From an uncultured Christensenella sp. (GTDB lineage Bacteria; Bacillota; Clostridia; Christensenellales; Pumilibacteraceae), in the NCBI GenBank assembly GCA_910579205.1, contig CAJTTD010000008.1, positions 34,164 through 98,163 on the forward strand: a stretch of 64,000 bases of DNA. The letters are read 5' to 3'. Below, in pieces: positions 1-9,787 of this stretch (the first letter of the stretch is position 1; the number at the start of each line of letters is the position of its first letter). A program made the position numbers and the translations under genes. The notes under the pieces are model-generated. The model saw nothing but the letters and a program-made list of their open reading frames with translations, was not told the DNA's origin and made no database searches.

Positions 1-86
1 TTTATCAAACCTTTTGCCGTCGTTGCAAACTTGCCCTTGCGTGCAAGCAAATTTGCTCATCGAATAAATTTTTATTTATAATAGTG

Positions 87-115
87 TTGACTTCGATGCT
101 TGCGGACAGTATAAT
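87..115 (+). promoter_or_regulatory. Promoter of the TIR-NACHT gene
   Basis: TTGACT (87-92) and TATAAT (110-115) are separated by exactly 17 bases, giving a predicted start near base 122 and a leader of about 58 bases. A ribosome binding site GAGGTGG lies just before the ATG at 181. The promoter matches the housekeeping consensus closely, so the downstream defence-type gene is probably expressed constitutively. Confidence 0.75.
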
Positions 116-180
116 ATTAAACACACAGATCTTATAATTATTTAAATCATAAATTCGACAGATAGTTACGAGGTGGGATC

Positions 181-3100
181 ATGAAGGACAAACAAATTTG
201 CAGACTGTTTTTATGTTACAGAAATGAAGGCAAATCGGCGACCGTTGCGGCGGCGTTTAAGACTTATGCAGAAGCCAAAAGTACAAAGTCTAAAGCTCCC
301 GACATTGAATGCTTTTATTCCGATGCTGAATCCGTCGGTAATTATATTACCGATATCCCGAACAAGTTAGCCCAATGCGATTATATGATAATTTTCGCCG
401 ATAAAAACATTACAGCGGGTTTTTTACACGATGACGGCTCGGTAAATGAAGACTGCGTTACGGCAAAAGAATTTTGCGAAGCGGAGAAGCTTCGGCAAAT
501 CGGCGAACTTAAGCTTGTACTCGTAAATATCGACGGGTACAAATTCAAAGAGAGCGACGCGGCCAATATAGAAAAGGTCTTTTCCAACGCACGGACGCTC
601 AACAACGATTCAGTTGTTTCATGGACAAAACTTAACGAAAACAGATATTCCACATCCACGTACGAACAGTGTTTCGACAAATTGTTAAAAGGCGTACTCC
701 AAAATTCCGCCACTGCCAAACCGCGCAAGACGCGCAAAACCGTTGCCGACAAAGAAGCCGCCGCATGTATTCCGTACGATCTTAAAGACCGACTGAACAA
801 ATATTACCGCACGCAATTCGCCGAAAACATGTATATCCGACTGGACGATATAGCCGCTGGCGACGGCGACAGCGACAATCAAGCGGAGATAGAGGATACC
901 TTTTCCGATCTTTACGTCTCTTTTTCCGCTTCACCACACGAGTTCCCGCCAACGGAAGAAGAGCGCTCTTTATCACTCGACGAGAGCCGCAGATTTTTAA
1001 GACCGATAGATGACGAAAACGATTTGATAGACTGGGGACATATCATTCCGCAACGTTTCAAATTACGTCGCGTACTTTTTGCGCAAACTGTGCTCGATCT
1101 CGAAAACAACGTCGCCGCAGTCAAAAACAAAGCTCCGACGTCGTTTGCGGAAAACTACGAAAACGTGCCGAACGAATCTTTCGTCGGCAAAAATACCGAG
1201 CATTCGGAAATAAAAAAACGCAACCTTCTTCTGCTCGGACGAGCGGGACAAGGCAAAACCACTCTAATGCAGTATCTCGCGCTATTCAATTGGGCGCATA
1301 TGCTCAAAAACAGCGGCGACGAATTTACATACGGCGAGCGGTTTTTATCCGGTATAAATTACAGCAAGCCGAACTCCGGAAGCTTCATGCCGCGCATTAC
1401 GTTTAAAATAAAACTTGCCGTCTACGACAAATATACTTCTTTCGTAAATGAGCGATCCATCAACAGCGAACTACTCTCGTTCGACCATTATATAGAGTAT
1501 CTTTTATGGTGCGCGGAAAACGACAAAAAACCGTACGGCACAAAGAACAACGCCGACGAAGATGGCTCTTTATCTTGCTGGATAAGCGAAACGGCAAAAG
1601 ACAATCACGCGCACAAAGAAGTATGCGCCATGCTCGACAGAGCGCCGATGCTCATACTGTTCGACGGTTTGGACGAAGTAAAACTTAACCGTCGCAGCGT
1701 TATCGACAACATAAAACAGTTTGTCAGGCGCACGGGCAAGGATGGCAGCAACATCATTACGGTAACCACAACGCGCAAAGAAAAGTCGGAAGAGATCAAA
1801 GACAAAGACAGTTTTACAGATTTCGAACTTTTGGATCTAGACGAAACGGAGGTGGAAAGATTCGTCAAAAAGTATTTAAGCGCTAAGTGGAAGCAAAACT
1901 CGGAAGAGAAAATTGCCGAGATCATGAGCTATTACGAGCAAAAAGAATACGAAAAATTGATGCAAACGCCGCTCGAAGTAACTATGATATGCATGGTGTT
2001 CAACGCTTACAATTCCATGCCAAAGAGCATTGAAAAATTATACGACCGTTACGTTACGATGTACGTTCAACGCGAAAAACACAAAGAATACGCCGAACAA
2101 GGCAAAAAGCAAGAAAGTCAAGAGTTTTTCGGCAGATCGTACACGGACAACCTCATAAATGATTTTTTAAATGCGATAGGATACGAGCTCGAGTATCGCA
2201 GCTCGGGCGTTACCGAAGAGGACGCGATAGAAATAGCTAAGCGCACCAACATCGACGAAGACGGAGAACAAAAGCACGATATTGACGATCCACAGTACTT
2301 CAAACGGCTTGTCGATATAGTTTTCACTCGCCTATCATTTTTCGACTGCGATAATACAAACGTTCCCGCCGTTTACTCTCTCGACAACCACCACGCTTCA
2401 GTGCGAGAATATCTCGCCGCGCGATACTTCGTAAAAAACAGATCTGACGGAGATAAACTTGATTTTGCAAGACGCGTATTAATAGAACAAGAGCATTCTC
2501 CGCAGCATTGGGGCATATTCAAATTTTTGCTCGAACTGATGATAGACGATACGCAGCTAATGAAAAGGCTACTGACAAAATTATTGGACGATTGCGCGTT
2601 AACGGACTCGCATCACGACAATGCCTTACCCAACGTTGTATGCGCGCTCAAAAGCACGCATTTCGGAGCTAAAATAGCTACAAAACTCATGTGCGAAGAG
2701 CGTATATTCAACGATCGTACAAACTACAAAAAACCGCTGTTGCAAGGCGCGCTCGAAATACTTTTGCTCGACGGCGCATTGGATTCGGAAAATATCAAGC
2801 GCATAATAACGTTCGCCTTTATAAACGGCTTGTCCGAACATCTTTATCTGTCGATAGAGGGCAAACTGTCCGATAATATAATTACCGACGATCTTATAGA
2901 AACGATCGCATATCTCGCGGTATTTCCGGATCGCGGAGAGATAAATAAAGCGGAATATCCCAAACTCGCCAAAATGATTTCTTCTGGAAATTATCTCGAT
3001 CTTTTCTTCGGCAGATTTTTCGACACACAGTATTTCGGAGATCTCGAAAAAAGCATAATAAAAGACGAAACCATTTTGAAAGGACTATTCAAAGATCTTA

Positions 3101-4728
3101 AAAAATGCGGCAAAGCGTTAAACGTTTCTTTAGACTGCGACCGTACACTAAAATGTGATAACAAAGAAAAATTCCTCACCGTCGAATTTATACGCGAACT
3201 ATTCATACACCCGCGGGATATTTTCGACGACTGTTTTTCAGATGAACTTTTCAACCACCTCTATGATACGGCGGACGAAATCGATAGGCTTTTTCTCGAC
3301 TCGCCATATTGGCAGATAATATCAACTTTAGAGCGCAAAAACTTCTGCACATTCGACGACAACGACGAAAACTTACTCGACTTTTACTTTTATTACCGCG
3401 CTTCAAACAAAAACGACGAAGCGTTTGCGATGGCGATCAATCTATGCAAAAAACACGGCTTACTCGGAACGTCCGCTATATTGGAATGCATAAAAGATTT
3501 CAATAAGACTTCTTTCACCGAATTCGTCAAAAATCTTTCGAGCGGCATATGGGATGACGAATTTTTCACGTTATTCGGCTCGAGTAAACGCTGGGCGTAT
3601 ATGAGGTCTCTACGCGGCATATGCGCACATCCGACATTTATAATGTTAGAGAGGCGGCTATGCGATAACGAACGCCTCGCAAAAATCGACGAATGCGCCG
3701 AACTACTTTTCCAAATTCTCGAAGAAAACAAAAGGCTCACATTAGCGGAAAGTTTCAGTGCATTTGACGACGGCATTGCTTGTAGGATAACAATGAGCAA
3801 CTCGACAAACGAAAATCATCTCAAACTGATCGAAAGATGTTCGTTTACCGACTATGCGCAGCAAGCCTTTATATTCAGTGGTTTGGAGTGGAAGAATCGA
3901 TTCCCCGCCAGATCATCTGATAAGAAAAACAAAATACACGGCACTTACGGCGACGCGATCAGAGATAAGAATTACGAAAACTTGAGACCGCAACTCGCAA
4001 AGATATTAGCCGATCCTCCCGACAAAAAAGTCTATCACACTGTTTGCATCTTGAATTTTCTGCTCGCCTATCCGCAATGCGGTATATCCGAACTTGCCGA
4101 ATACTCGAATTTCCCCATAAAAGACTATGCAGACGTTATCAAGAACGAATTGCACTATAGATACAGCGAAGAAAACAAAAAATTTATAAAATCGAAGCAA
4201 TACGATCTTCCTGACGAACAAAGCGAAGTATTATTCAACGGTTGTCCCGAATATAAGACCATTGTCGATCGATTGGCTACGCTCGCGATCGACTCGCCCG
4301 ACTTTTTTACATATTTTAAACAAGTGTTTTCAATGTTGATAAACTCGAGAGCGTTCATAGAAAATTTCAATACCGACGGTCTTAACGGAAAATACCCGAA
4401 CGATCCGTTCTTGCATCTCATTATTTCGCTCAAAAATTGGCGCAAAAACTACGACTTACAAAGCCCCGGGTTCGATTCGACTTGCGGGCTGATAGCGAAT
4501 TATATCCGAGACTGTGCCAAGACCGACTTGTTCGATAGCCCACAAGCGACTAATACCGTACTGCTCCGATTTATCATACACAATTTTAAGCGCGACGGAG
4601 CAACGATAAAACTCGTAAGCAAGATATTGGAAAAACTGCCCACAGACGAACATTATATATCCGTGCGCAAAGAAGCTCAAGACTATCTCGCTGCGTCATT
4701 AAAATTCAACAAAGACAAATTACTGTGA
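181..4728 (+). CDS. TIR-NACHT STAND NTPase, probable anti-phage NLR-like protein
   Basis: A 1515-residue protein. Residues 1-170 resemble a TIR domain: a first strand RLFLCYRNEGKSA, a CDYMIIFADKNITAGF strand and a CVTAKEFCEAEKL helix containing the glutamates expected of NAD-cleaving TIRs. A NACHT-type P-loop ATPase follows, with Walker A GRAGQGKTT at 353-361 and Walker B LILFDGLDE at 491-499, the GxDE form typical of NACHT. The remaining 700-800 residues are helical with no recognisable catalytic motif and are the likely sensor. Family knowledge: such bacterial NLR-like proteins oligomerise on sensing a phage component and the TIR then destroys NAD or makes a signal. It has its own promoter and is followed by the DUF262 pair. 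The TIR assignment is by eye and weaker than the NACHT one; the trigger is unknown. Confidence 0.85.
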   Translation: MKDKQICRLFLCYRNEGKSATVAAAFKTYAEAKSTKSKAPDIECFYSDAESVGNYITDIPNKLAQCDYMIIFADKNITAGFLHDDGSVNEDCVTAKEFCEAEKLRQIGELKLVLVNIDGYKFKESDAANIEKVFSNARTLNNDSVVSWTKLNENRYSTSTYEQCFDKLLKGVLQNSATAKPRKTRKTVADKEAAACIPYDLKDRLNKYYRTQFAENMYIRLDDIAAGDGDSDNQAEIEDTFSDLYVSFSASPHEFPPTEEERSLSLDESRRFLRPIDDENDLIDWGHIIPQRFKLRRVLFAQTVLDLENNVAAVKNKAPTSFAENYENVPNESFVGKNTEHSEIKKRNLLLLGRAGQGKTTLMQYLALFNWAHMLKNSGDEFTYGERFLSGINYSKPNSGSFMPRITFKIKLAVYDKYTSFVNERSINSELLSFDHYIEYLLWCAENDKKPYGTKNNADEDGSLSCWISETAKDNHAHKEVCAMLDRAPMLILFDGLDEVKLNRRSVIDNIKQFVRRTGKDGSNIITVTTTRKEKSEEIKDKDSFTDFELLDLDETEVERFVKKYLSAKWKQNSEEKIAEIMSYYEQKEYEKLMQTPLEVTMICMVFNAYNSMPKSIEKLYDRYVTMYVQREKHKEYAEQGKKQESQEFFGRSYTDNLINDFLNAIGYELEYRSSGVTEEDAIEIAKRTNIDEDGEQKHDIDDPQYFKRLVDIVFTRLSFFDCDNTNVPAVYSLDNHHASVREYLAARYFVKNRSDGDKLDFARRVLIEQEHSPQHWGIFKFLLELMIDDTQLMKRLLTKLLDDCALTDSHHDNALPNVVCALKSTHFGAKIATKLMCEERIFNDRTNYKKPLLQGALEILLLDGALDSENIKRIITFAFINGLSEHLYLSIEGKLSDNIITDDLIETIAYLAVFPDRGEINKAEYPKLAKMISSGNYLDLFFGRFFDTQYFGDLEKSIIKDETILKGLFKDLKKCGKALNVSLDCDRTLKCDNKEKFLTVEFIRELFIHPRDIFDDCFSDELFNHLYDTADEIDRLFLDSPYWQIISTLERKNFCTFDDNDENLLDFYFYYRASNKNDEAFAMAINLCKKHGLLGTSAILECIKDFNKTSFTEFVKNLSSGIWDDEFFTLFGSSKRWAYMRSLRGICAHPTFIMLERRLCDNERLAKIDECAELLFQILEENKRLTLAESFSAFDDGIACRITMSNSTNENHLKLIERCSFTDYAQQAFIFSGLEWKNRFPARSSDKKNKIHGTYGDAIRDKNYENLRPQLAKILADPPDKKVYHTVCILNFLLAYPQCGISELAEYSNFPIKDYADVIKNELHYRYSEENKKFIKSKQYDLPDEQSEVLFNGCPEYKTIVDRLATLAIDSPDFFTYFKQVFSMLINSRAFIENFNTDGLNGKYPNDPFLHLIISLKNWRKNYDLQSPGFDSTCGLIANYIRDCAKTDLFDSPQATNTVLLRFIIHNFKRDGATIKLVSKILEKLPTDEHYISVRKEAQDYLAASLKFNKDKLL

Positions 4729-4984
4729 TCCGCAAGTTCCGCATAATATAACGGCTTTAAAACCGCATACAAAATCCTATCACACTCGAACAAAATCACC
4801 GCCATAACGGAATACAGCCATACTCATGCATTACACGGACTGTTGATTTTATCCATGTGAATAATTACTTAGTTTCTTTTAAGTATCGCATATTTTGACA
4901 ATACTCAAATAAATCGAAAACAAATTAATTAAAAATAAATTTTGATCTGCGACGATATCATGCGCACCGCGGATAGATATCCCA

Positions 4985-5013
4985 TTGACTGATCGCAATA
5001 AACTTGGTATAAT
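4985..5013 (+). promoter_or_regulatory. Promoter of the DUF262 pair
   Basis: TTGACT (4985-4990), a 17-base spacer and TATAAT (5008-5013). The predicted start is near 5020, leaving a leader of about 27 bases that carries the GAGAAAGG ribosome binding site at 5034-5041. The promoter lies inside the gap after the TIR-NACHT gene, so the pair is transcribed independently. Confidence 0.75.
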
Positions 5014-5046
5014 AAATCATTGATTTCGACAATGAGAAAGGTAAAT

Positions 5047-6354
5047 ATGAGTAAGATCATTCCTATTGACAGATTGCTTGAAATGCCGTTGAATATCCCC
5101 GATTATCAACGCCCGTATAAATGGACGCTCAAGAATGTTTCCGACTTATTCTGCGATATCGATACCGCTATAAACGACAGCCGCCGCCCCGATCATACGG
5201 ATTTCAAATATCGCGTCGGCTCGGTTATATTACATAATAATAACGGACAATGCGATATCGTTGACGGACAGCAGCGGCTTATTACGTTGTCGCTTATCAA
5301 ACACGCGATCGATCCGCAATACTCTACTAACTTGCTCAAGCATGAGTTTGGCGATAAAGTTTCCGTAGAGCATATCTTTGACAACTATCGATTTATACGT
5401 GAATGGTTATCTATGCACAAAGAACAGACGGAGGATTATAAACACGCCTTCGATGATCTTTTGGAAGTCGTCGTTTTGGAAGTGGATGAAATTTCGGAAG
5501 CATTTCAATTATTCGATTCACAAAACACTCGCGGCAAAGAACTCTATCCCCACGATTTACTTAAAGCATATCACTTGCGTGAAATGGACGATTACCCTTT
5601 TGAAAAAATGAGTTTGATCAAGCATTGGGAAGACATTTCACCCGAAAAGATACGCGAATTATTTTCTCTGTATTTGTTCCCCATACTGAATTGGTCGCGA
5701 AAAGAAAATTCGCGGGCTTTTCTTTCGCAAGATATCGATACTTATAAAGGCGTTGACGCAAAATGCGTCTATACTTATGCCCAGCGAGTGCGTAAAGCAA
5801 TGCCGTGTTTTCAAATCAACGAACCGATTTGTGCAGGAAGCGAGTTTTTTAAGATGGTAGATCATTATATAAACTTGCTCGAGAATTTGAAAAACGAAGT
5901 GCAGACCGATCCTAAGTTCAGTGAGATACAAACTATTATAGACGCCAATACCAAATCCGTCAAAGACAAAAACGGAAACGAGAACATAAAACAATTCGCC
6001 TCTACGGGATTCCGATATGCAGTGAATTTATTTTATTGTGCTTTGCTGTTTTATTACGACAGATTCCATTTGCTTGACGAAATGGCTGTAAAAAAACTTT
6101 TTGTATGGGCGATGATGATCCGCATTGATATGGATAATCTCGGTATGGATACTATAAACAACTATGCGATCGGAAACAAAGATAAAAACTATACGAACCG
6201 CATCCCAATGTTTTTCAATATAGCTACCGCGCGAAGCAACCGCGAAATTGCAAATATGAATATTCAAATCATCAGAGACACCGATCAAGCGCAGTCGCAA
6301 ACATGGGAAACGCTGTACAGATCAGTAAAAATGCTTATGAGGGTAATAAAATGA
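5047..6354 (+). CDS. DUF262 domain protein (GmrS-like, no HNH end)
   Basis: 435 residues from the ATG at 5047, chosen because GAGAAAGG ends five bases upstream; the longer reading frame opens with TTG inside the leader. The DUF262 core is clear: PDYQRPYKW at 18-26, the signature VDGQQRL at 72-78, and SQNTRGKELYPHDLLKAY further on. In the GmrSD family DUF262 is the ParB/sulfiredoxin-like NTPase half that powers cleavage of modified DNA. The C-terminal part is helical and has no DUF1524 HNH motif, so this protein probably cannot cut alone. Its stop overlaps the start of the next DUF262 gene (ATGA), implying coupled translation and perhaps a heteromeric complex. A type IV-like restriction role is inferred from family and context. 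Confidence 0.85.
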   Translation: MSKIIPIDRLLEMPLNIPDYQRPYKWTLKNVSDLFCDIDTAINDSRRPDHTDFKYRVGSVILHNNNGQCDIVDGQQRLITLSLIKHAIDPQYSTNLLKHEFGDKVSVEHIFDNYRFIREWLSMHKEQTEDYKHAFDDLLEVVVLEVDEISEAFQLFDSQNTRGKELYPHDLLKAYHLREMDDYPFEKMSLIKHWEDISPEKIRELFSLYLFPILNWSRKENSRAFLSQDIDTYKGVDAKCVYTYAQRVRKAMPCFQINEPICAGSEFFKMVDHYINLLENLKNEVQTDPKFSEIQTIIDANTKSVKDKNGNENIKQFASTGFRYAVNLFYCALLFYYDRFHLLDEMAVKKLFVWAMMIRIDMDNLGMDTINNYAIGNKDKNYTNRIPMFFNIATARSNREIANMNIQIIRDTDQAQSQTWETLYRSVKMLMRVIK

Positions 6355-8237
6355 GCGATATGATAACGCCGTTACATATTCTTGACGATAACAATAAAAC
6401 GCTTTTCGACAAAGCCAAATATATAATACCGTTATATCAACGGGCTTTTGCATGGTCGGATAAAGAAATATGTCAGCTTATAGACGATATCAAAGATTTT
6501 TCGGCAGATCATTACTATCTCGGTTCATTGATCGTAAATTTGAATAAAGACGGCATATACGAAGTAATTGACGGGCAACAAAGATTGACCGCACTGTTTT
6601 TGCTTTTGGATCATGTGGGAGATTATAATTGGGGTAAAGATCGATTAGGATACGAGTGCCGAGAACGGTCAAACTACACTCTGAATTGTTTGGCGGAATT
6701 GTCTAACGACAGCATTGAACCGTATTTGGCAAATGCGGAAAAAATCGAGCAAAGCCTAATAAGCGGCAGAAAAATAATCAAAGATAAATTCGGCAACGAA
6801 AAGATCGATATCGATAAATTTATTGTCAATCTGAAAAAGGTAGTTTTATATAGGATAGAAGTTCCGCCGCATACCGATCTGAACAGATATTTCGAAGTCA
6901 TAAATGTGCGCGGCGAACAGTTGGAACAGCATGATATTTTAAAAGCAAAACTCATGGAACCGCTAACCGACAGCGAGCGCAGCGTCTTTGCCCTTGTCTG
7001 GGACGCTTGTCGCGACATGACGGGTTACGTGCAAATGCATTTCGATAAAAATAACAGAAAAACACTGTTTTGCAGCGGTTGGGATTGGCTCGAGCTCGAT
7101 AAGTATAATGAATTATATAATAAAAATAACGACGAGATTACAAAACGTTCCGCATTGGATATTATCGCAAGAGATTCACTGCCGATGACTTTCGACGGCG
7201 AAGACGAAACGGGCGCACGCGTGCGTTTTGACAGTATAATAGGATTTACACATTTCTTGTTGCATGTCTTGAAAGTGTTTGCTCCTATCGAATTGGATAA
7301 AGATAGCTATTCGATTCCAGAATTGCTCGACGATAAAAAGTTATTGGATACTTTCACTTCCGTTATCGATCGCTGTAAACAAAACGGTAAACAAATCGAT
7401 AAAAAAGATTTTTCTTTGAAGTTTATAAAATGTTTGCTTAAATGCAGATTTTTGTTCGATAAATACATCATCAAACGCGAATATAAAAACGAAGACGAGA
7501 ATGGCGATTGGAGTTTAAAAGAATTACACGTATCCGGAGCAAAATCGCAAAAGAAGCCGTATTATAAAGACACTTATTTCGGAGAATATAACGAATGGGA
7601 ACAAACTTTCGCTCCGCGCACAAAAATTAACCTTATGTTGCAGTCTTGTTTGCGCGTGTCGTATACTTCCCCTAAAATAATGCATTGGATCACAAAATTG
7701 CTGCAATGGTCGTATGACGATAAAAACAGACAAAAGTTATCTCGGTATCAAGTTTTTGCCGAAAACATTGCGCAAGAACCTGTTAAAGAATTTTTAAACA
7801 AAAAGGAATTTAAGCTCGGCGTAAATACGCCGCACATTGTCTTGAACTATCTCGACTTTTGTCTTTGGTCAGAGCGCGATAACGCAAACTATAAAAAATT
7901 TGACTTTGCGAAATTCTCTTTTGAATTTCGAAGTTCCGTAGAGCACTGGTATCCGCAACGCCCTTCCGAACAGTCGTTTGCAAAATGGGCTGATGTCGAT
8001 AGGTTTGGAAACCTTTGTATAATACAACGCAATATCAACTCTAAGTTTTCTAATTTAAGCCCGGCTTCCAAAAATAACACGTACAGCCAAATGATCGAAA
8101 AAGGCAGCCTGAAACTTAGATTGATGAGCGAGAAAACAAATGCCGATGCAATATGGAAAGATACTGCATGCGCCGTACACGAAAAAGAAATGTTGAGCAT
8201 ATTGCAAAATGCGTGCAATATGCCGATCATTCCATAA
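6351..8237 (+). CDS. DUF262-DUF1524 protein (GmrSD-type nuclease)
   Basis: 628 residues from the ATG at 6351, which overlaps the upstream stop by four bases. The N-terminal DUF262 domain has IPLYQRAFAW at 26-35 and IDGQQRL at 73-79, and the NVRGEQLEQHDILKAKL motif. The C-terminal DUF1524 HNH domain shows EHWYPQ near residues 531-536 followed by FGNLCIIQRNIN and a SNLSPASKN stretch, the layout of the His-Asn-His nuclease. GmrSD enzymes use nucleotide hydrolysis to cut glucosylated or otherwise modified phage DNA. With the HNH-less partner upstream this looks like a two-gene version in which only one subunit cuts. Substrate and complex formation are not shown by the sequence. Confidence 0.88.
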   Translation: MSDMITPLHILDDNNKTLFDKAKYIIPLYQRAFAWSDKEICQLIDDIKDFSADHYYLGSLIVNLNKDGIYEVIDGQQRLTALFLLLDHVGDYNWGKDRLGYECRERSNYTLNCLAELSNDSIEPYLANAEKIEQSLISGRKIIKDKFGNEKIDIDKFIVNLKKVVLYRIEVPPHTDLNRYFEVINVRGEQLEQHDILKAKLMEPLTDSERSVFALVWDACRDMTGYVQMHFDKNNRKTLFCSGWDWLELDKYNELYNKNNDEITKRSALDIIARDSLPMTFDGEDETGARVRFDSIIGFTHFLLHVLKVFAPIELDKDSYSIPELLDDKKLLDTFTSVIDRCKQNGKQIDKKDFSLKFIKCLLKCRFLFDKYIIKREYKNEDENGDWSLKELHVSGAKSQKKPYYKDTYFGEYNEWEQTFAPRTKINLMLQSCLRVSYTSPKIMHWITKLLQWSYDDKNRQKLSRYQVFAENIAQEPVKEFLNKKEFKLGVNTPHIVLNYLDFCLWSERDNANYKKFDFAKFSFEFRSSVEHWYPQRPSEQSFAKWADVDRFGNLCIIQRNINSKFSNLSPASKNNTYSQMIEKGSLKLRLMSEKTNADAIWKDTACAVHEKEMLSILQNACNMPIIP

Positions 8238-8514
8238 GAGATCTATCACAACAAATACTAACAGAAGCTACGGTACGCAAAATATGATCATATGACGATT
8301 TAATAGCGATTCGGTTCAACTACTCATACCGCATTGATCCCGCCTTTGAGCAGTCGGGATATATTTTGAATGGCATTTATTTTGTTATAGTTGCCGTAAA
8401 AACATTTCATTGTCAAAAAGAAAATCAGACAAACCGCAGATCATCTTTCGTTAAAATACCCGCCGATCAAAAGCGTATAAATTCGATCATGCACATCCTT
8501 ATTTATAATGCGCA

Positions 8515-8949
8515 TCATTGCGTCATTCGAATACAACCTTTTTGACAACATTCATTGAACTTGCCTGCAAGCACATAGTTTGCACAGCTTTGGTTTACGC
8601 GTATGTTTTCGACTTGAATTGCGGCATCCCAATCAGCTCCGAAAAACAAACCGAATGTGATATCTTGCAAATATCTTATGAATTTGAGCTGCAACTCTTT
8701 CGGAACACTGTTTATAAGTTTATCGAGCGTATTTTTATCCCTTAGATCGCCATCGGGAAAAGAATCGATATATCGCTGCAACTCTTTAACATTTTTTAGC
8801 TTTGTCCGTACAGTACTATAAATGATACGGTAAAAGTATCGATCCATACGAACGCTTTCGGAATGAAAATCCTCCAATCGTGTATTGCGATAGACATAAT
8901 GCGTTATGCTTAATGCCATAGCTCTTCGTCCTTTTTCATCGTTATACAT
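8515..8949 (-). CDS. Hypothetical protein, 144 residues
   Basis: The frame is open for 144 codons and starts at an ATG (8949) preceded by AAGGGAG eight bases away, which supports a real gene. The protein is mixed charged and aromatic (HYVYRNTRLEDFHSE, then RMDRYFYRIIYSTV) with no signal peptide or membrane segment and a cysteine-containing C-terminus (NECCQKGC). I do not recognise the family. It lies between the DUF262 pair and tRNA-Glu, pointing toward both from the opposite strand, so it may be cargo of the same island or a passenger. Confidence 0.65.
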   Translation of the reverse strand: MYNDEKGRRAMALSITHYVYRNTRLEDFHSESVRMDRYFYRIIYSTVRTKLKNVKELQRYIDSFPDGDLRDKNTLDKLINSVPKELQLKFIRYLQDITFGLFFGADWDAAIQVENIRVNQSCANYVLAGKFNECCQKGCIRMTQ

Positions 8950-9092
8950 ATGATATACTCCCTTGCAAATTTTCTACATAAGCTTTTTGTTATTCACAAA
9001 TGTCCGTATCGTTTGGAAACTTTGCATATTTATAATATACGATAAAGGCGAACCTGTCTCCTACAGAAAACATGTTCGCCTTTAACTTGTTT

Positions 9093-9167
9093 TGGTGACC
9101 CCAGCGGGAATCGAACCCACGATACCACCGTGAAAGGGTGGTGTCTTAACCGCTTGACCATGGGGCC
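9093..9167 (-). tRNA. tRNA-Glu (anticodon TTC)
   Basis: On the minus strand the gene begins GGCCCCA at 9167 and ends TGGGGTC-A-CCA at 9093, with CCA encoded. The anticodon stem CCACC/GGTGG encloses the loop CTTTCAC, giving TTC for glutamate. D and T arms (GGTTCGATTCC) are canonical. It marks the right border of the defence-type island and is a plausible integration anchor, although no repeated 3' end was found on the far side. Confidence 0.97.
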
Positions 9168-9181
9168 GCATATCGAATGTC

Positions 9182-9210
9182 ATTTTAGCATACATTATAT
9201 TGTTTGTCAA
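9182..9210 (-). promoter_or_regulatory. Promoter of tRNA-Glu
   Basis: On the minus strand TTGACA (9210-9205), 17 bases and TAAAAT (9187-9182) precede the tRNA by about 15 bases. Confidence 0.7.
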
Positions 9211-9335
9211 GCAGATTGACGGGCATATATTCTATTTTATGCCGCGGCACGGGCTTGTTTTGTTGGGTCTGCCCCGCCCCGTCTCGCAGCAAAACAACGC
9301 CACGAATATTTTTTCGACAAAATTTCGTTCAACCC

Positions 9336-9364
9336 TTGACAGCGCATATACATTCTGCTATAAT
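9336..9364 (+). promoter_or_regulatory. Promoter of the DUF4234 gene
   Basis: TTGACA (9336-9341) and TATAAT (9359-9364) with a 17-base spacer are full consensus boxes. The start near 9371 leaves a short leader with AAGGAGAG before the ATG at 9398. Confidence 0.8.
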
Positions 9365-9397
9365 AATTTTACAATAATTATCCAATAAGGAGAGATA

Positions 9398-9712
9398 ATG
9401 GCAATGAAAAAGCGTAGCATCCCTTTGGCGATACTGTTCAGTATCATCACGTTCGGTATTTACGGTATCTACTGGTTCGTCTGTCTCACCAACGACAGCA
9501 ATACCATAAGTCCCGACAATAAGACCGCGAGCGGCGGAATGGCGATACTTTTCACCATAATCACGTTCGGTATTTACGGCATCTACTGGAACTACAAACT
9601 CGGTCAAAAATGCGAAGGCAGCGGCGTATTGTACTTGATACTTAGCCTCATCGGTTTCGGCTTTATCAACTACATACTTGCACAAAGCAAGATCAACAAC
9701 CACGTTGCTTAA
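9398..9712 (+). CDS. DUF4234-like small membrane protein
   Basis: 104 residues with three hydrophobic segments. The motif ITFGIYGIYW occurs twice (about residues 17-26 and 51-60), showing an internal duplication typical of DUF4234-type proteins of unknown function. The first copy is followed by a loop rich in Asn and Asp, the last segment is VLYLILSLIGFGFINYIL. It has its own consensus promoter, a strong ribosome binding site (AGGAGA) and a strong terminator, so it is a single-gene unit. A membrane location is inferred from the segments; function is unknown. Confidence 0.85.
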   Translation: MAMKKRSIPLAILFSIITFGIYGIYWFVCLTNDSNTISPDNKTASGGMAILFTIITFGIYGIYWNYKLGQKCEGSGVLYLILSLIGFGFINYILAQSKINNHVA

Positions 9713-9730
9713 TGACATCTATAAATTTAA

Positions 9731-9760
9731 AACGTCCGCTTAAAAAGCGGACGTTTTTTT
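9731..9760 (+). terminator. Rho-independent terminator, probably bidirectional
   Basis: The stem AACGTCCGCT/AGCGGACGTT with loop TAAAA is followed by a T run on the plus strand. On the minus strand the same hairpin is followed by an AT-rich tract, so it may also end the convergent ribokinase operon. Confidence 0.85.
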
Positions 9761-9787
9761 ATGCCGATATTAGTTTGATTTCGCCGT

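Noticed and set aside
5020..5046. Upstream TTG start for the first DUF262 protein
   Set aside because: It falls at the predicted transcription start and the GAGAAAGG site fits the ATG at 5047 instead.
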